The translations under genes were made by a program, and so were the position numbers. A stretch of DNA of 49,082 nucleotides, from assembly GCA_000934455.1 (NCBI GenBank), contig JXUT01141787.1, positions 1 to 49,082 on the forward strand, in the 5' to 3' direction. Origin of the DNA: Apostichopus parvimensis. Its lineage: Eukaryota > Echinodermata > Holothuroidea > Aspidochirotida > Stichopodidae. Position 1 is the stretch's first letter. Every line of letters starts with the position of its first letter. The notes beneath the pieces were generated by a model. The model saw nothing but the letters and a program-made list of their open reading frames with translations, was not told the origin of the DNA and made no database searches. Below, in pieces: positions 20,601 through 35,600 of this stretch.

Positions 20601-23600
20601 GTGTATATATCTGCATGTTGCATCCTACGTGGCTGGTAAAATAAGCCTCTTGTCAGAAAAGAAAACCCCTCAAAATTGTAAAATATGTTTGATTACTAAA
20701 GGAACTGCTCAAGGAAGTATGCTACAATGTGAAGACTTGCAGGGATGACAGATAACGAAAGAAACCTAATATTTGAGCATTGGTACCATTATCAAACTGA
20801 GGATTGGTACAAAAGCAAAAGGCCAAATTGATCCAAGATCATCTGAGCCCTGTTTATGCGATGTCTGTATCTTACGACATCCAACGGAAACGAGAATAAT
20901 CAACTATGTTAGACCACGGTTGGATAAAGAGTCTTGGGTGGTTGGATAGATCAAAACCTTATCTTATAGCTATCTGACAATGCCATGTTTCAAGTTTAGA
21001 ATGCTTTTAGTGAGAGGCAAATTTATCGCAGTCTGTTTTATTTGGATGACCGTGTAGCTAACAAGAAAGACAAAAACTTCAGCGATAAGCAATTACGTTT
21101 TGTAAATCTCGAACTCACTGCTATCGACATTAACATTCTGCCAGGCAGCTTTAACGTTGCCTGGGGTGAGACCTTCCATGGGCTATGCAACGTAGAATCT
21201 CTGCTAAATCTGAAAGGTCAAATTGATTTTTTTTCTTATCAATATGAACAGAATTGAAGAGATTGAGAAAGCCAAAACTCAGCTGGAAAAAGAACTAGAG
21301 CAGAAAGTGACAGACATTGAAGCGGTTGCGGAAGAGGTAGGTTTGGGAATGAAACCTCTAGGACTCAAAGTTTGGGCTATTTACTGGCTAAATGCCAGTG
21401 GATATTTGCCATTTGCCAGTAGAGTGAAAAGGCACTTGCGTTTATCTGCTAGTAGACATTTAAGAACTTAAAACAACTGGTGTTAAACGTTGATTAAGAA
21501 TCGTCAGTCAAAGAATCGGCATGATTCCTTGAACTAACATGAGTCCTGTATTAATGCTTATTATAAGCAAATATTATTGGGCAGCTCTCATAACCTTGTA
21601 CAGTAAAACCTGCAAAGTGTTGCAATTCATGAAAATGCAAGTGAGGACTTGGTTTGAGCCAGTAGATGTTTTTGAAGCGCTGCAGTAGCAGGTTTAGAAA
21701 GTGGCTCAGAATTCTGTAATTCTAGACCTGACCTCAAATGTATAGGATCTGTTTTTATACTTATAAATCTTGCAGCTGTGTTATCGAACTTGTGAGTAAA
21801 GAGTACCTCTATTTGCAATATTCAATATTGACATTTTCAAATATTCTCTAATAGTCTTCCAAATAGAGGTGAAATACTCATTAAATACAATTACATAACA
21901 CCAAAGACTCGTTAAATACAATTACATAACACCAAAGACTCGTTAAATACAATGACGTAACACCAAAGACTCATTAAATACAATAACGTAACACCAAGAC
22001 TCGTTAAATACAATTACGTAACAGGAATATTGCCATGGTGTCAATACACATCTTTGTTTCCCTAAGTCTCTTTGAGTTTTCCATCATCAGTGTGTTGGTG
22101 TTTATTTCTTTCTCCCGTTCTTTGTCATTCCGTTCGCAGAAGGAAGAACTTAAGTCAGAAACCGGTAGAGAAGTTGCAATGCGAGATGATAAAATTTTAC
22201 GTCTAACAGAGGAAAACAAAAGTGAGTTTATGCTGGTATTTTACTGTGTACAGTAATTGTTTTGTTTATGGTATGTCCGTACAAGAAGCAGTGTGGAGAT
22301 ATTGTCATCTGGCAGATGTAATCCATAAGCTATTTTCCAATACCAGTTGTGTGCTTCCATGTGATGTATTTGCATGTCCTATCGAGTGATGTAGAAAGAG
22401 GTTTCTGTCACATTGCAGATAACAGACTCAAGGATGAAAAGGCTTTCAGGACCAGAGGCCACTGTAGGTGAAAGTTGGCCCAGGTTCAAAGGCTTTGTGT
22501 GAAGCCAGGGACCACTTTATTGTAACCAGGGGCTGGTTGGCAATTTGTCATCTATCATGTATAATCCGACTTTCTCATGTGTCTGGTGGTTCTGAAGGAT
22601 ATAGGCAACTTGTCATGGCAACCCTGTTAGTTCCTCCATTAATTGATTATTAATATTTTGTTTTTAAGACAAAGGCAACAGTATTTCATCAACTGTTATC
22701 AAAGATGTCTGATTCGTTTGAATGTTGAATTTCAAAATATCATAATGCCATTGGTTACATAGAAAAATTCCGATGACGATGTTGTTGCTACTCATTGAAT
22801 AATCTGTTACTTTTTTTTGCTTTTCACTTTCGTACATCATTCTTTTGGCAGGACTCTCTTACGAGAATAAACGATTGACCACTGTTCTTGATCAACACAG
22901 AGAGGAGTTGACTGGCATTGAAGAAAAGAACTCCATGCTAATGGATAAAATTAAAGTAAATACTGCCAATATTTGTTTCAGTATTGCTGCACACATAAGT
23001 GAATATTAATTTGGGGAAAAACTGCTACTTCGAGCAAATACCAATCTAGCTGGCATGTTTCACCCTCTGCCATACCTCTCCCCTCAATGAAAAAAAGAAG
23101 AAGCAAAAGAAAAAAAAGAAAAAACAAAAGAACAAAAGAACAAAGCAAAATTAATATTGTGCAAAATATTATGCAAATTGAAAATGCTGGGATTGACCTA
23201 ACCAATCAATTTATTGGATGGAACTTAATGAAATATATTTTAGGGGTTGGGGGGGGGGGAGGGGTGTGTGTATATCTTGATGAACAAACTGTATGGTTTA
23301 TGATTTCAAGGAATCTGCCACAAACTAGTAATATCATCTGTTTCTATTAGGGACAAATGCTTTCAAACAGATGCTTTGAAAAAGAAACTGAATTATAGTT
23401 TGTCTTTGTAGCGTATTGCAGCGTATTACTTCTTAATTCAGGGAATAAATTTGTGTTAACATTTTGTATAGCATTTTCAAATTTCACATGTCTTAATCTT
23501 CTTAATTATAAAATATTATAAGCACTTGGGTTTAGATACAAAAGTTGCAATACACCTTTCTTAGCAATTCGGTCATACTTGCATAGCAATTTGCGATATA

Positions 23601-26600
23601 GGATAAATCATTCCCCTGAAATCTGAAATCAAAACCAATTGTCAACATTGCTGACAAGACTAGCTACCAGGTTGTTTGGTTTATTATCAGTAATTCTTGA
23701 ATCGTATGGTTATTTCTTTCCACTTCTTCCACTAGGAGATGGAGAAGGACATTCATGGTATTGGTATATCAGCAGAAGTAGCAGCTAAGGAGGTTGGTCA
23801 CTTATTCTTACACTCACATTAAATAACCAGGTTCAAACAGTTTAGACACCTGTAGTAACAATTTCTTTTAATTTCTTTTTTATTTTTGGAACATTGTGCA
23901 AAAATTGTGTAAAATGATACTTTGGTAATAATCAATGGTATCAAACTTAAGACTTCTTGTAGGTTTTTAGAATTAATGTTTTTTCTTTGGCATAATGTTA
24001 GGTAGCTCTATTAGCCGAGATAGAAGGAAGATAGTACATAGAATACCTCAACAGCAGCGTTTGGCGATATTTGATTTTGTCAGTTTGCCGAGATAGAAGG
24101 AAAGTAGTATTTAGAATACCTCAACAGCAAGGTTTGGTGATATTTGAGTTTGTCCATTAGCCGAGATAGAAGGAAGATAGTACATAGAATACCTCAACAG
24201 CAGCGTTGGCAATATTTGATTTTGTCCGTTTGCCGAGATAGAAGGAAAGTAGTATTTAGAATACCTCAACAGCAGGGTTTGGCGGTATTTGAGGTTGTCC
24301 ATTAACCGAGATAGAAGAAAAGTAGTATTTAGAATACATCAACAGCTCATGGTGATATTTGATTTTAGCAATGTCCTGTTGTACTTGAAGTCTGTTCACT
24401 GTAACCCTTTATTATATTCTTCTACGATTAACCAATGTTCATACAGTGTACCACTAGCAAGTTGCTGTCAGTGCGTACATTAGTTTCTATACGTAAGAGA
24501 GCCTTGGGCTTCTATCTACTCCACTCATGTGTTTAATTTTACATAGCATTCCATGGCTGCAGTTCACCTAGGGCAAGCAGAGCAGGATGCCGTTCAGTGG
24601 ATGACAAGGGCAAAAATTGCTGAAGAAGAACTGGAGAAGCTCAGGTATGTAACCAACCATGATATCATAAGAAAGACTTATATTTAGATTTCTGAATTGG
24701 AAGGGTGTAGGCGATACTAGAAATAAGGCAGTTTTAAGCTTGAATGGAAGTCAAAACACTATAAAGCCAGTAACCTCTGTCAGGTATACAAGACAGACAC
24801 TTTTCCTTAACTCACATATCCAACCATTTGTGTTAGTCAGCCAATTACCAATTCTTTGAAAAGGACATTAAGTGGATGTAGATCAAATTGTTTTGTGGAC
24901 TTTGCCAGAACTGATCATTAGTAGGTAGATTTTGTTAACTTTTGCATCCCTGGGCTATGAGCTTTGAAGCAGAATTTCCCACCATTAATCCTTTAATAAC
25001 AGAGGAATTCAACCAAATTGTCTTGGCTGTATATGTTTGTGGCTAGGAGGGGGGGGGGGGGTGAGGGGTATAGAATAATGTCTCTGTGGGTAAAATCAGA
25101 AGCAACTAGCATGTAATAGATTTTGTGTTTTACCTTTATCCTTCCCTTCTTTGTAATATTTCTTCCTTTTATTGATAATCTTGCGGTAATGTGTTTGTCA
25201 GCTAATGATTTCTTTGTTTGTTATTTTACAGGAATAAGCATTCCCAACTGAAGAAGAGTTACCAGGAAACACTTGATCACACAGCACAGCAACTGCAAGT
25301 CATTACTCAGTTACAGACACTCCAAGCTGAAACACAAACAAGTACTAAGTTAACTTTGCATTGAAATATTCTTGGCATACATTCTTGGCGAATTACAGAA
25401 TTGTAAGAAGGCAGTGTGTTTACGACTGGTTAGGTCTGAGGAAGTCACTTGAGAATGAAGGAATGCTCACGATTATGACCAAGCTGCAATCATATTAGGA
25501 AAACAAAGAAATATGTATTTCATTATGAGTCAACAGATATATTATCTTGGGATCCACTCTTTAAAATAAAAGGAAGAAGCATAAACTTTTATACTTTTGA
25601 GGCTTTCAAGATTTTCATATTTAAAGAATCTTCTTATAAAAAAAAAAGTCAAATACTTACAAGTTGTTTTACCCTTCAGTGCATGAAATAGAAACTGAAT
25701 CCAGCATTTATTCACAATTGAGCAATGCCATCTTTAAGTATATTACAGGGAGCACTATACTGTATTTCCCCCCGCCCCCCATCACAACATTATTCTCAAC
25801 AGCTATTTCTTCTCCTTTTCAGTGTTGAAAACTCAAGAAAATGCTCATCTGATTGAAGCTTCAAATTATCAAGCCGTAAGTTCTTCTCTATTCTGTTGAT
25901 AACAGAATTTCTGATTGTACGAGTTTGAGTTTGAAAAGGCAACCACGAAAAAATGACTGTCGAATATCTTGAAAATGGCCAGTCACTCAGGTTGGATTCA
26001 AAGGATACCTAATCGTTGTATTTTATGATTTTGTCACACAGGAGTAGATAGGACAGTGTAAGTGGTTTCAACTTTGTGTAGTATCTCACTTAGTTTAGTT
26101 TAGTTTAGTAGAAAAAAGGATCAGGAGGGACACTTAAGTCCCCATCAAGGACCCTATAGAGAGAGAAAAATAAACTGAAGACACAAACACTCAGACCCGA
26201 TTACAAAGCTTAAAGTGCTTGTCCAAAGCATTCTTAAACCCATTGACACTACTTGCAAGTACAACTTTCTCAGGCAAACCATTCCACTCATTCACAACCC
26301 TATTAGAAAAAGAGTTATGCCGAATATTAATCCTACTATGTGACTTTTGGAGTTTAAGACAATGACCTCTGGTACAACTACTGTTAGCAAACATGAAAAA
26401 GTTGGTAAAGGATAAATTGTCGGATAGCCACTTCCATGCTTGTAGCAGGGGTATATTAGAAATCCAAGGTGTTAACGACTTAAAATTATATACATTTACT
26501 TACTGAAGAAAGAAGAAACTTTGATGAATTAAATTGATATTATTAAGCTTATACTTGGATGTCTTGGTGAATTTCTTGTACTGTATCTTTCTATTGGTCG

Positions 26601-29600
26601 GATAGCCTCTATTCGAACGTGCTAAATCGTACCCTTCTCTTGTAGGTGACAGTTTCAGAAATTTCTAGAATTTCTCCATTAAGTGTTTCTTTCCATCGAC
26701 AGGTAAACAAAGAACTCCAGCGGAGGTACGAGGCAGTGAAGAAATCCGAAGACGCTTTACAGAAACTAATCTCAGACAAGAACGAGGCTGCAGAAGAGGT
26801 AAAGGTATCTACTAGTGAAGTTGGTTCACAAGTGGCAGCTGAGAAGGAGGAGGAGGTCAGAGGTCAAATGGAAAATGACAATGAGCAACCTTGGGTCGAA
26901 AGGTAAATGGTTGATAAGAATAGGTATTTGTATTTATCAAAATGGTTTACTTAAAGAGGGGAAAAAGTTTTGATCGTAACTCAATTTTTTCTTTATTTGA
27001 TTTTGTCAGTTTATGTGCATCATTCAGCTTATTCTCAGTACTGAGATGCAGATATAATATTAACTTAGCCTTTAACAAGTACTACAAATAATTACAATAA
27101 GTGTTCAGTTTGTAAAGTATCCCCAAAATTTACTGTTGCCGAGTGGATATAGGCGGTGGCATTTGAAGCAATGAGGCTTAGCAATCGGGAGGTTCGGGTT
27201 TGATTCCCGACCGAGTCATGGCAAGGTGGGTTTTTCATCCAAGGGCAATCTAAGGTTTCCCATCTGAAATGACATTCTAATTTGAAAAGATTCCAAATTT
27301 GAGTCAAAATGTTGAATTGGAAGCCACTCGACGTGTAAGTTGTAATCCATAAGTCCTTGCGGGCTTCTCCCACATTTGTGGTCGCTTAAGCGTTGTAAGA
27401 GTAACTGCTGATTATTATGATTATTATGATTATAATACAACAATGTAACAGCCTCCTCACCTTAGACAATTTAATAGATATCCACTATACATAAATAATA
27501 CAGTGAGTACGCGCACTAACACACTCATGCTTGAAACAATATGCCAGCCAGCTATTGTAACAAGGTGTATTTTTAGAGTCCTCCATATTGTATGAAAAGT
27601 ACATTATATCCAAACAGAGATTAGTCAATTTTCAAAGTCTGCTGACATGTGAAAATGACTTACTAGGAGGTAAATGTTGATGTGTGGCTAACAGACAGTG
27701 CCTGAAAGCTGATTTAATGGCAATGGCGGCCCTACATCTGGGTTAAATCATTTGTGTCACTATATGGTGTGACTATTCTTGAATATTCAGTTTCAGAATA
27801 GGAACCCTGTGGAACCATGGCGCAATATTTTGTTTTACCATTTTACAAGTACCTGTGGTTGTATAGAATGTACATAACAACAAACATTATGGACCATAAT
27901 ATGATATTTGCATTTGATAACTGAACACTGCCCTCTCTTCAGGCTATCCTCACCCCATGTCAAAGTATTGTCTATTGTTTAGCTGTGCTGTTAACAACTT
28001 GCAGACACAACTTGCAGTGTTCGTGAGTCTTGTTTCAACATCCATATATGATCCTTTACTGCACCTATAATTCTTATGTAATATGTGTCATCTCTTTCCA
28101 ACAGATCATCATGGCTTAAACAAGTTACTTCTACTAAGGTGAGATAAATAACATTAGCTTCAAGTGAATGTCCTAAGATCTTGCTGTAAAGAATGCCGAG
28201 AAGGATAAGTTTATATCTGTTTCATTAACAACCTTTTCATATTGTGTCTGGATAATCTCATGTTACGGGATAGGATTTCAGATAGGTGCCTCAGGGCTTG
28301 CATTACAAGTTAGGTTACCAAGCCTACAGATTACCCCCTCAGTCAATCCAATGAAACTAGTAAACATAATGTCAAGTTAATTTACTGTCGACTTAATTCT
28401 CCAGTTCAGCTTTCACATTAATATAAAAAGTCAGTACATTTAAAATAGTATAGTCGAATCAAGCGTTAAATTATACACGGCTGTTGCATTGACAGAAGTC
28501 ATTTGATAAGAGTGATAATATAGATCTTACCGGTCTGGGCAATGAAGTCGCCTAACATTTGCGAGACTCACTGTTATTGAATGTTGAACGAAAATTGATG
28601 ATTGGTAGATTTAAACACACCCTCTTATAATCTTGCTTTAGCAGATTTACCCAAAGAGTCAATCCCAAACGAACTGGAGAAATTTGCCAGTAAGTTCTGG
28701 TAACGTGCCAAACACCTGGCACTAAAATCTCATTGCTCTGGAAGCCTTGTGTTAAATTTAGATCATGTAAAATACAATTTCTCAAGTTGTTCATTATAAT
28801 CATGTTTTTGCAAATGGAGTAAAACATGTTCGAAGGCCGCTTTAAAACTATGGGTGCTAACTCCTGGGTAACTATAAGAGACGAAAAGAACTTAATACAT
28901 AAATTAGATAGGATATTTCTTACTATGACAATAACATAGTAGGTGAAGCTACAAACTTCCTCTTGCCCTTTATTTTCATCTGACATTGACCAAATCAAGA
29001 TTATTTGGTAATATTACTGGAATAAATGAGTTTCAATCTGTGTTTATCATCATTTGTGTCATACTCTCAATTCCATATGCAGTCATCACTGACCCAGACA
29101 GACGTAGGGCAGCATTGGAGGTCACATGACCCTAAGTTAACTACCGATCCCTTAATATCCGAGGAAGCCCTCTTCAGGAAGTACGACCAGTCAAAGATGA
29201 CGACTAAACAACAGGAAGATAAATCTCACCTGGAAAGAAAGGTGGAAGACCTACAGAAATTACTCCTTCTGAAGGTCAGTGTCTAGTTGTTTAATTTGAT
29301 GCCTCTGTGAAGCAATTTTGGTTGAATTTTGTCATGTAACTTCTCACCATCATTCAAGTATGCTTATGGTTTTCAAACGATAAAGGTTTAAATTTACATC
29401 TATATTATAACATAAATTTGAACCCTGCAAGACAGCATCCTATCTTTCACAGTTAATAATAGTATAAGACTAGTGTTTTACCTTGCCCTACAGTATGTTC
29501 ATCTTAGGTAGATGTCAGGCCAAGGGTTTTCATAATTTTAGCAAATTGCTTAAGAAATCTATTTGCTTAAATTAAGTTTGCACTTTCACATATCAATTAC

Positions 29601-32600
29601 TGTATTGATTTTGCAGTTTTTTTTTCTACATGTCTGCTGGGAGAATAAATGCAAGTGTCTTGTTGTTCCTACTGGGCAATGGCAAAATTCTCTTGCATTT
29701 AGCCAATAGGTACACAGCCTGAATTTTTAGTCCTGGATGTATTTATCGACCATGCTGTACTTTTCATAAAGAATTGTGTCAGAGTTTTCCGTTTGTAATT
29801 TGTCTCATACAATTGTTACCAGATAAGTTGCCTTAGTTTTGTCGAGAAGGAATAATTGCATTCTTATAGAATGTCCAAAGCTAAAGATTGCATGAATCTT
29901 TATGATTGTGTAGAAAGTGAATCTTTGGCGTCACAAAATTTTATATGTAATTTTTCAATGTTTGAAAACTTTTAGGACGAAGAAGTGAATCAGATAAAAC
30001 AAGCGCATCAAGGTCGTCTTAGCCGTCTCCAGTCGCTGCAGTCTGCCAACAACATACTGAAGGAACAAATTGAGACTTATGAAGAAAATGAAAAGTGAGT
30101 TTTGAAGTAATATTATAATTAGTATAATAATATAGTATTTTTTAATTTTTTTTATAAATAATGACGACAGGCTACTTTCCTTAGAAAAAAGTTAACTGCT
30201 TTATTACTATATAGTTAATGTAGAAAGAAAAACTGGCCATGTAATCATAAACAAACTTAAAAAGAGTAAAGAAATGTTTGGCTTGAGCAGGATTTTTAAC
30301 CAGTTACGCCAGGGTTACCTCCGATCACCACCAACGAAGTGTTGGATAACTCAGTTGTTACAGCCAAGGGTTTGTGACTCTGAGGTAACTGGATCAATCC
30401 CGTTCTATAGCCAAAATTGCTTCGTTCTGTTCAAGAAAAGGTAAACTTTGTTGAATTGAATGAATAATCAAATCTTTTTAGTTGGAATTGTTTATAGTTG
30501 CATTAATTTAACAGCAGATGTGACAATATTTCAACTAAATATCAGTTACTTAGTAACTTTTCAAAACAAAGAACAGGATTTAGATTAGGCCATTAATACC
30601 ATGAAGGTTGATGTTGCTAGACCTGGCTTCATATCATGTAGTATTTTTGGCTGAAGGTTAGTTTGTTGTGCTGTTTTGGACACAAAGAAATTATGCGTCC
30701 TAACAGTTGTACAGTTCTTGCACTAGATTAGTTACATTAACATCAGGGAAAAAAGTCTGAATATATAAACAGTGATCTTCAGTTGTATATTAATGTTTAT
30801 AATGAAAGTTGAACATATAAACAGTGATCTTGAGTAGTATATTAATGTTTATAATGAAAGTTGAACATATAAACAGTGATCTTCAGTAGTATATTGATGT
30901 TTATAATGAAAGTTAACTAGCATTTAAATGAAAGCTGATACATAAAGGTTATCTTTAATAACATATCATATATGTACATTTAATCAAGAAATGTCAATTT
31001 GAATGATCTTACTGCTGTTTTTATTTTAATTCTATTAAAACAAGAAAACCACCAAAATCTAAGAAGCCTCAGCAACGGGCAGCTCCGAAGGCATTACAGA
31101 AAGAGAACTCTGATGCTGTGTGGAATGAGTTGACTTACTACAAGCAGAGGACTGCTGACTTGATCCAAGAAAAGTGAGCTTTGTATTTGATAAAATGTAG
31201 GAAATATGAGGAGGAGGGGGATTGGGGGGGGGTGGCAGTGAGGGGAGGTGACACTGGTAGGATGACATGCTGTTGAGGTTCTGCCATGAGACAAAAACAA
31301 TAATTACAAAAAGATGCCGACAGTGATTGTTCTGCTGTGGTCAAGAAATCTGGATATTTAGGGGTGTTTTCAACATTAAGCATTGGTCAAAGATCACCAG
31401 TATCATAGATATAGCTAGTCAGTGTGTTGCTGATCAATGCATTGCTGCTCAGTGTGTTGAAATTGTCCTTTTTAATGTATTAAATCGTTGGGGATAAATT
31501 TACAAAATCCAGGCTAGCAGTGTCCTTTCAGTTTATTATGTCGCTACCAATTTACAATGATCTCTAGTCAACTTAATATTAAGCAAAGATTTAGTTTAAC
31601 TTAATAAAAGTTTTTCTTAAATATAAAGTATGTCTAGAATTAAAAATCAACAGTGCAGCCCGTGGATTCTTCATTGCTTTACCATTGTCACTTCTTCACT
31701 CCTTCCAAGATTTTCAATTGTCAGTAAATTAATTTGGCTACTTTTCGTATTATGAACCAAATTCAAAATCCTTGCCTACTGATATATTAAAACCAAGCCA
31801 TCATTTAGATCATATCCCAAAAAAAAAAATAAAGGAGAAAGAGAAAAAATAATTTTTTTAGTAAACATACTTTGTGAAGGGAAGAAAGTTTATCTTCATT
31901 GAAAACTGATTAATATCACGTCAAGAGCTGAATGATGGACTTACTTTGGAAACAAAAAAAGAGAAATTCCCAATTAGAAATTTCTTATTTTTCTATCCTT
32001 TAGGATGAGACTTCAAGAGAAGTTTGATCAGCTGCAGGTTCAGACAGCTGCCGATGCTAGTACTCTAGAAGAACTCACTCAGTGCCTACAAGAAGACAAA
32101 AGAGGTTTTCCTATCTTTGTTTTGCTTTATTGTGGTTTTATTTGTCTTTTCCTGATAATTTATTTATTAATAAGGCATTTCAGATGTTTCTGGTAATCGT
32201 GCCACAGATCTGTCCAAAAGTTCACATTTAATAACATTTTGTTTGTATTAAATCATTACAGAAGATTACAGTTATAGTTTTTGTCTATGTCACGATGCCA
32301 TGTTATGTGTTTGGGGTGGGGAGGGGGGGGGGAGGAGGTGAGTGTTGGGTTAAGGCAATGCTTTGTCATTGTAAATTATGTATTGTTTATCTCAGTTTAT
32401 GATTTGATTCTATCTTGCTGTAATATTGAAAATTACATCTAGGAGAATACAAGCATTGTTCACATTTTTAGTATAAATTATACTTCTTTGAAAGTTTTTG
32501 CAAAGTATAAGAAAAATCTGAGTTCAAAATGAAGTTTGAGGTATGCTGATTTCTGCCTGCTCTAAGATAGATGGCAATACATCAAACTCTTATAAGAAAG

Positions 32601-35600
32601 TTTTATTTTAATGCTAATTATTAATTACAATTATTAATTTAACCTTATCACACAGAGCTTCACACTCAGATGAGACGAATGAAGGAGTTGAAGAAACATG
32701 AAGAGAACGAGAGAAAGAAATTGAAAAACTTGTCTCACGAGGTAAATAATAATAATAATAATTAACAGTTCTAATATAGCGCAACTTACAATAAAGTCTC
32801 GCCGCGCTGTACTTAACCCTGGTCATTGGTAACTTGTCACACCTACACACCAAAGTGTGCACAATTCAAACAATCTCTCCTGGGGCACCACAGTGCACCA
32901 CAACCACGTGTCCCCTGGGGTACTTCCCATAGGGTGCAGCCACAAACCGGCGCACGCAACTATATTTACAAGTCACCTAAGGCAAAGACTTGACTCACAA
33001 ATGAGGAAGATAAGTTTACAAGAACCATTTGGGTAGCAGGCATATCGACGGTTAAAGTTATAATATCCAGTCTTGCAATTATAATGTAAACTGTGTATGT
33101 CGTCGACATTTGTAGCAAGTTCTATTCCAGAATGCTAAATGTGTGAAACAAAGTTAATTGATGTGAAAATGGATTTGTAACAGCGGCAAACTGACTAGGA
33201 AATTATAAACAATTTGAAAAGATCAAAGACGATTTTTGGCTCACATGGGATCTGAACCACTGACTTCAGTGTTACAAGTCCTATTGTGTCCTACCAACTC
33301 AGCTACCCAGCCTTTAGTTGGGTTTGATTTTGGAAAAACAAGTCTGTCAAGGAAATATTATTTGATACATGAAGCATTAAATCTAATTCATTGTTCACCT
33401 TTGATTTTATTTCTTAAAGGTCTTATTTTGTGATTTTTGTTCTTCTTCTTTGTGAATTCATAGCATTCACAACTTAAAGCATCACTGTTGGAGTCTGAAG
33501 AAAGACAGCATGAAGTTAAACAAAGATTGGCAGAATCATCTCATGAGACAAGGTGAGCGTTGGAGACATAAATTAAAACAAATAAAACAATGTTTAATAT
33601 GTGTATATGTGTATATATTTGTATTTGTATATACTGTACATGTATATTGTATATACATGTATATGTGTATATACATGTATATTTGTATATACTTGTATAT
33701 ATTTATTATCTGTGGAAAATCAAATAAATCAAATCAAATCAAAAAATCAAATATCCACATTCCTAGAATCGTCAAATATTGATTAGACATAGAATCAATG
33801 ACCTGTAATATGAAACTAAAGATTATCAAATCAGTCCCCAAAAAATTTCTCAGTTGTTAGATGTTGAGAAACTGCAACCAGGTGGAGAGAACTTTTTGCA
33901 CTCCTCTATATTTTATCGTTCGCAAGAAAACTTGCTTCCAGTGAAAATGCTCAGCAATGTTATTTTGATTTTTACCGTCGGTAATGGTATATTTATTTTC
34001 TTACTGTTTGTGATGGGTTAGTTTAGTTTATTCATATCTACATTAAGTGGTATATGGACAGCCGTGAAACTGTTATTTTAATCTGCTGTTGAATTTTTTA
34101 TTGATCGCATTTTGGACTTGGAACAGAGTTTTAAAGGCAGAGTGTAACCGTCTGGAATCTGAATCGACTGAAAACCAGAGTAAAGTTGAGGTGCTTGAGT
34201 CGAAGGTAGCTAGACTTAAAACAAGTTTGATACGAATGAGAAAGAAGAACAGACTATTAGTCGCTGAGAGAGAAGAGACCGCCACCCGTAAGGAGGTTAG
34301 TAATTTTATTCAATCTTATGCAAATCTTTTAACAACATCTTTCTGGTTGTCCTCCTGACAACCAGGCCTTACGTTTTGGTTGTCCTAACGGCAATCTTGG
34401 TTGTCCGAAAGGATATCAATGACCAATATGTACAATGTAGGTGAAACGTGTAGGCTGGTGAATAGTGCATAAGCTGTTGGTGGTGTTACCTATTTATCTC
34501 TTTACCTACTCCGGGTATTTAATTACAATGCGATATGAATTTGATGTAAAAAACTGGTCGTCCAGCCATGTACATTCTGCTTTGGTCTTCGAATGTCTTC
34601 CTCTCCTTCTCTGCAACCATATCACAGCTAGCACATAGATTGAGATACGAACAAAATCTTTGGAGATCATGTAAAACAGTATAGATCACATGCATTAGGG
34701 CAGATAGAATAGTACCTCTGCCAGAAATGTTGAAGATCCCCATTGTAAAACAGAGGCATAGAGACTATTCATCTTTCTCTTTTTTGACCCCCTTGTTTTT
34801 CCAGCTGGATGAAAAATTGAACCAAACGTTGGATCGGATGAGTCAGATATTGACTGATGGTGACGAGGAGGAGTACACTGAAAACAACAGTCAGAGGTAC
34901 AATGTGTTTGTTAATTATTATTCATTTATTTATCACATTGATGAGAAAGAAGAAGTCATGGTATGTACATGTGTAGGGATGGAAGAGAACAAACACCTCT
35001 AATGGGCTTCACGTACAGCTCAATCCCTCCAATAGGGTTACAGCCACCCCACCCGTCCCCTCCCCTGCCCAGCAAGTAATAGCATTTTGTTGGTGAGGCT
35101 GTTTGATGAATTGAATTGGCTTAATGTTGTGGTATCATTTTCCATCATTTATGATGAATTGAATTGGCTTAATGTTGTGGTATCATTTTCCATCGTTTAA
35201 AGGCATTGAAGACTCACCCCAAACCGCGTGCGGCCATGATAAAGTTAACTTTCTGTTGCTTGTAAGTGACGTTTTGTTTGTGTCGCTACAAAATGCAGAC
35301 AGTAACGAAACGTGATACCTCGTTATCTTTAGCTGGACCTGAGATGTCCATCGCTGTTCATTGTGTACACTGTGCTAGACCATTATTGACCATATTGACC
35401 ATAGCTGTATGTATTGACTGTACACTAGTGTCTAATTACCGACAGTAGCAAGCTGTGTGTGTATTTTCTGGGATGATGGTGGTGTCTAACACTTCTGTTA
35501 CACCTCATTCAAAACTAGGTCAGATTACCGGCATTAGACGTTTCATTTTGCGTGAGTCTTCACACCCGTTAAAGTACTACGGACATTAAAATTGAAGGTT

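Noticed and set aside
22419..22467. Possible extra centlein exon with good AG and GT borders
   Set aside because: Its phase leads to a stop in exon 8 when joined directly. Skipping it gives EENKRLSYENKRL in frame. Using a second AG (ATAACAG) would restore phase, so a rare isoform is not excluded.
27092..27443. Antisense ORFs of 75 and 93 codons
   Set aside because: They fall on the tRNA-derived SINE and its simple tail.
33238..33312. Functional tRNA-Thr gene
   Set aside because: D and acceptor stems pair poorly, so it is a SINE head or pseudogene.
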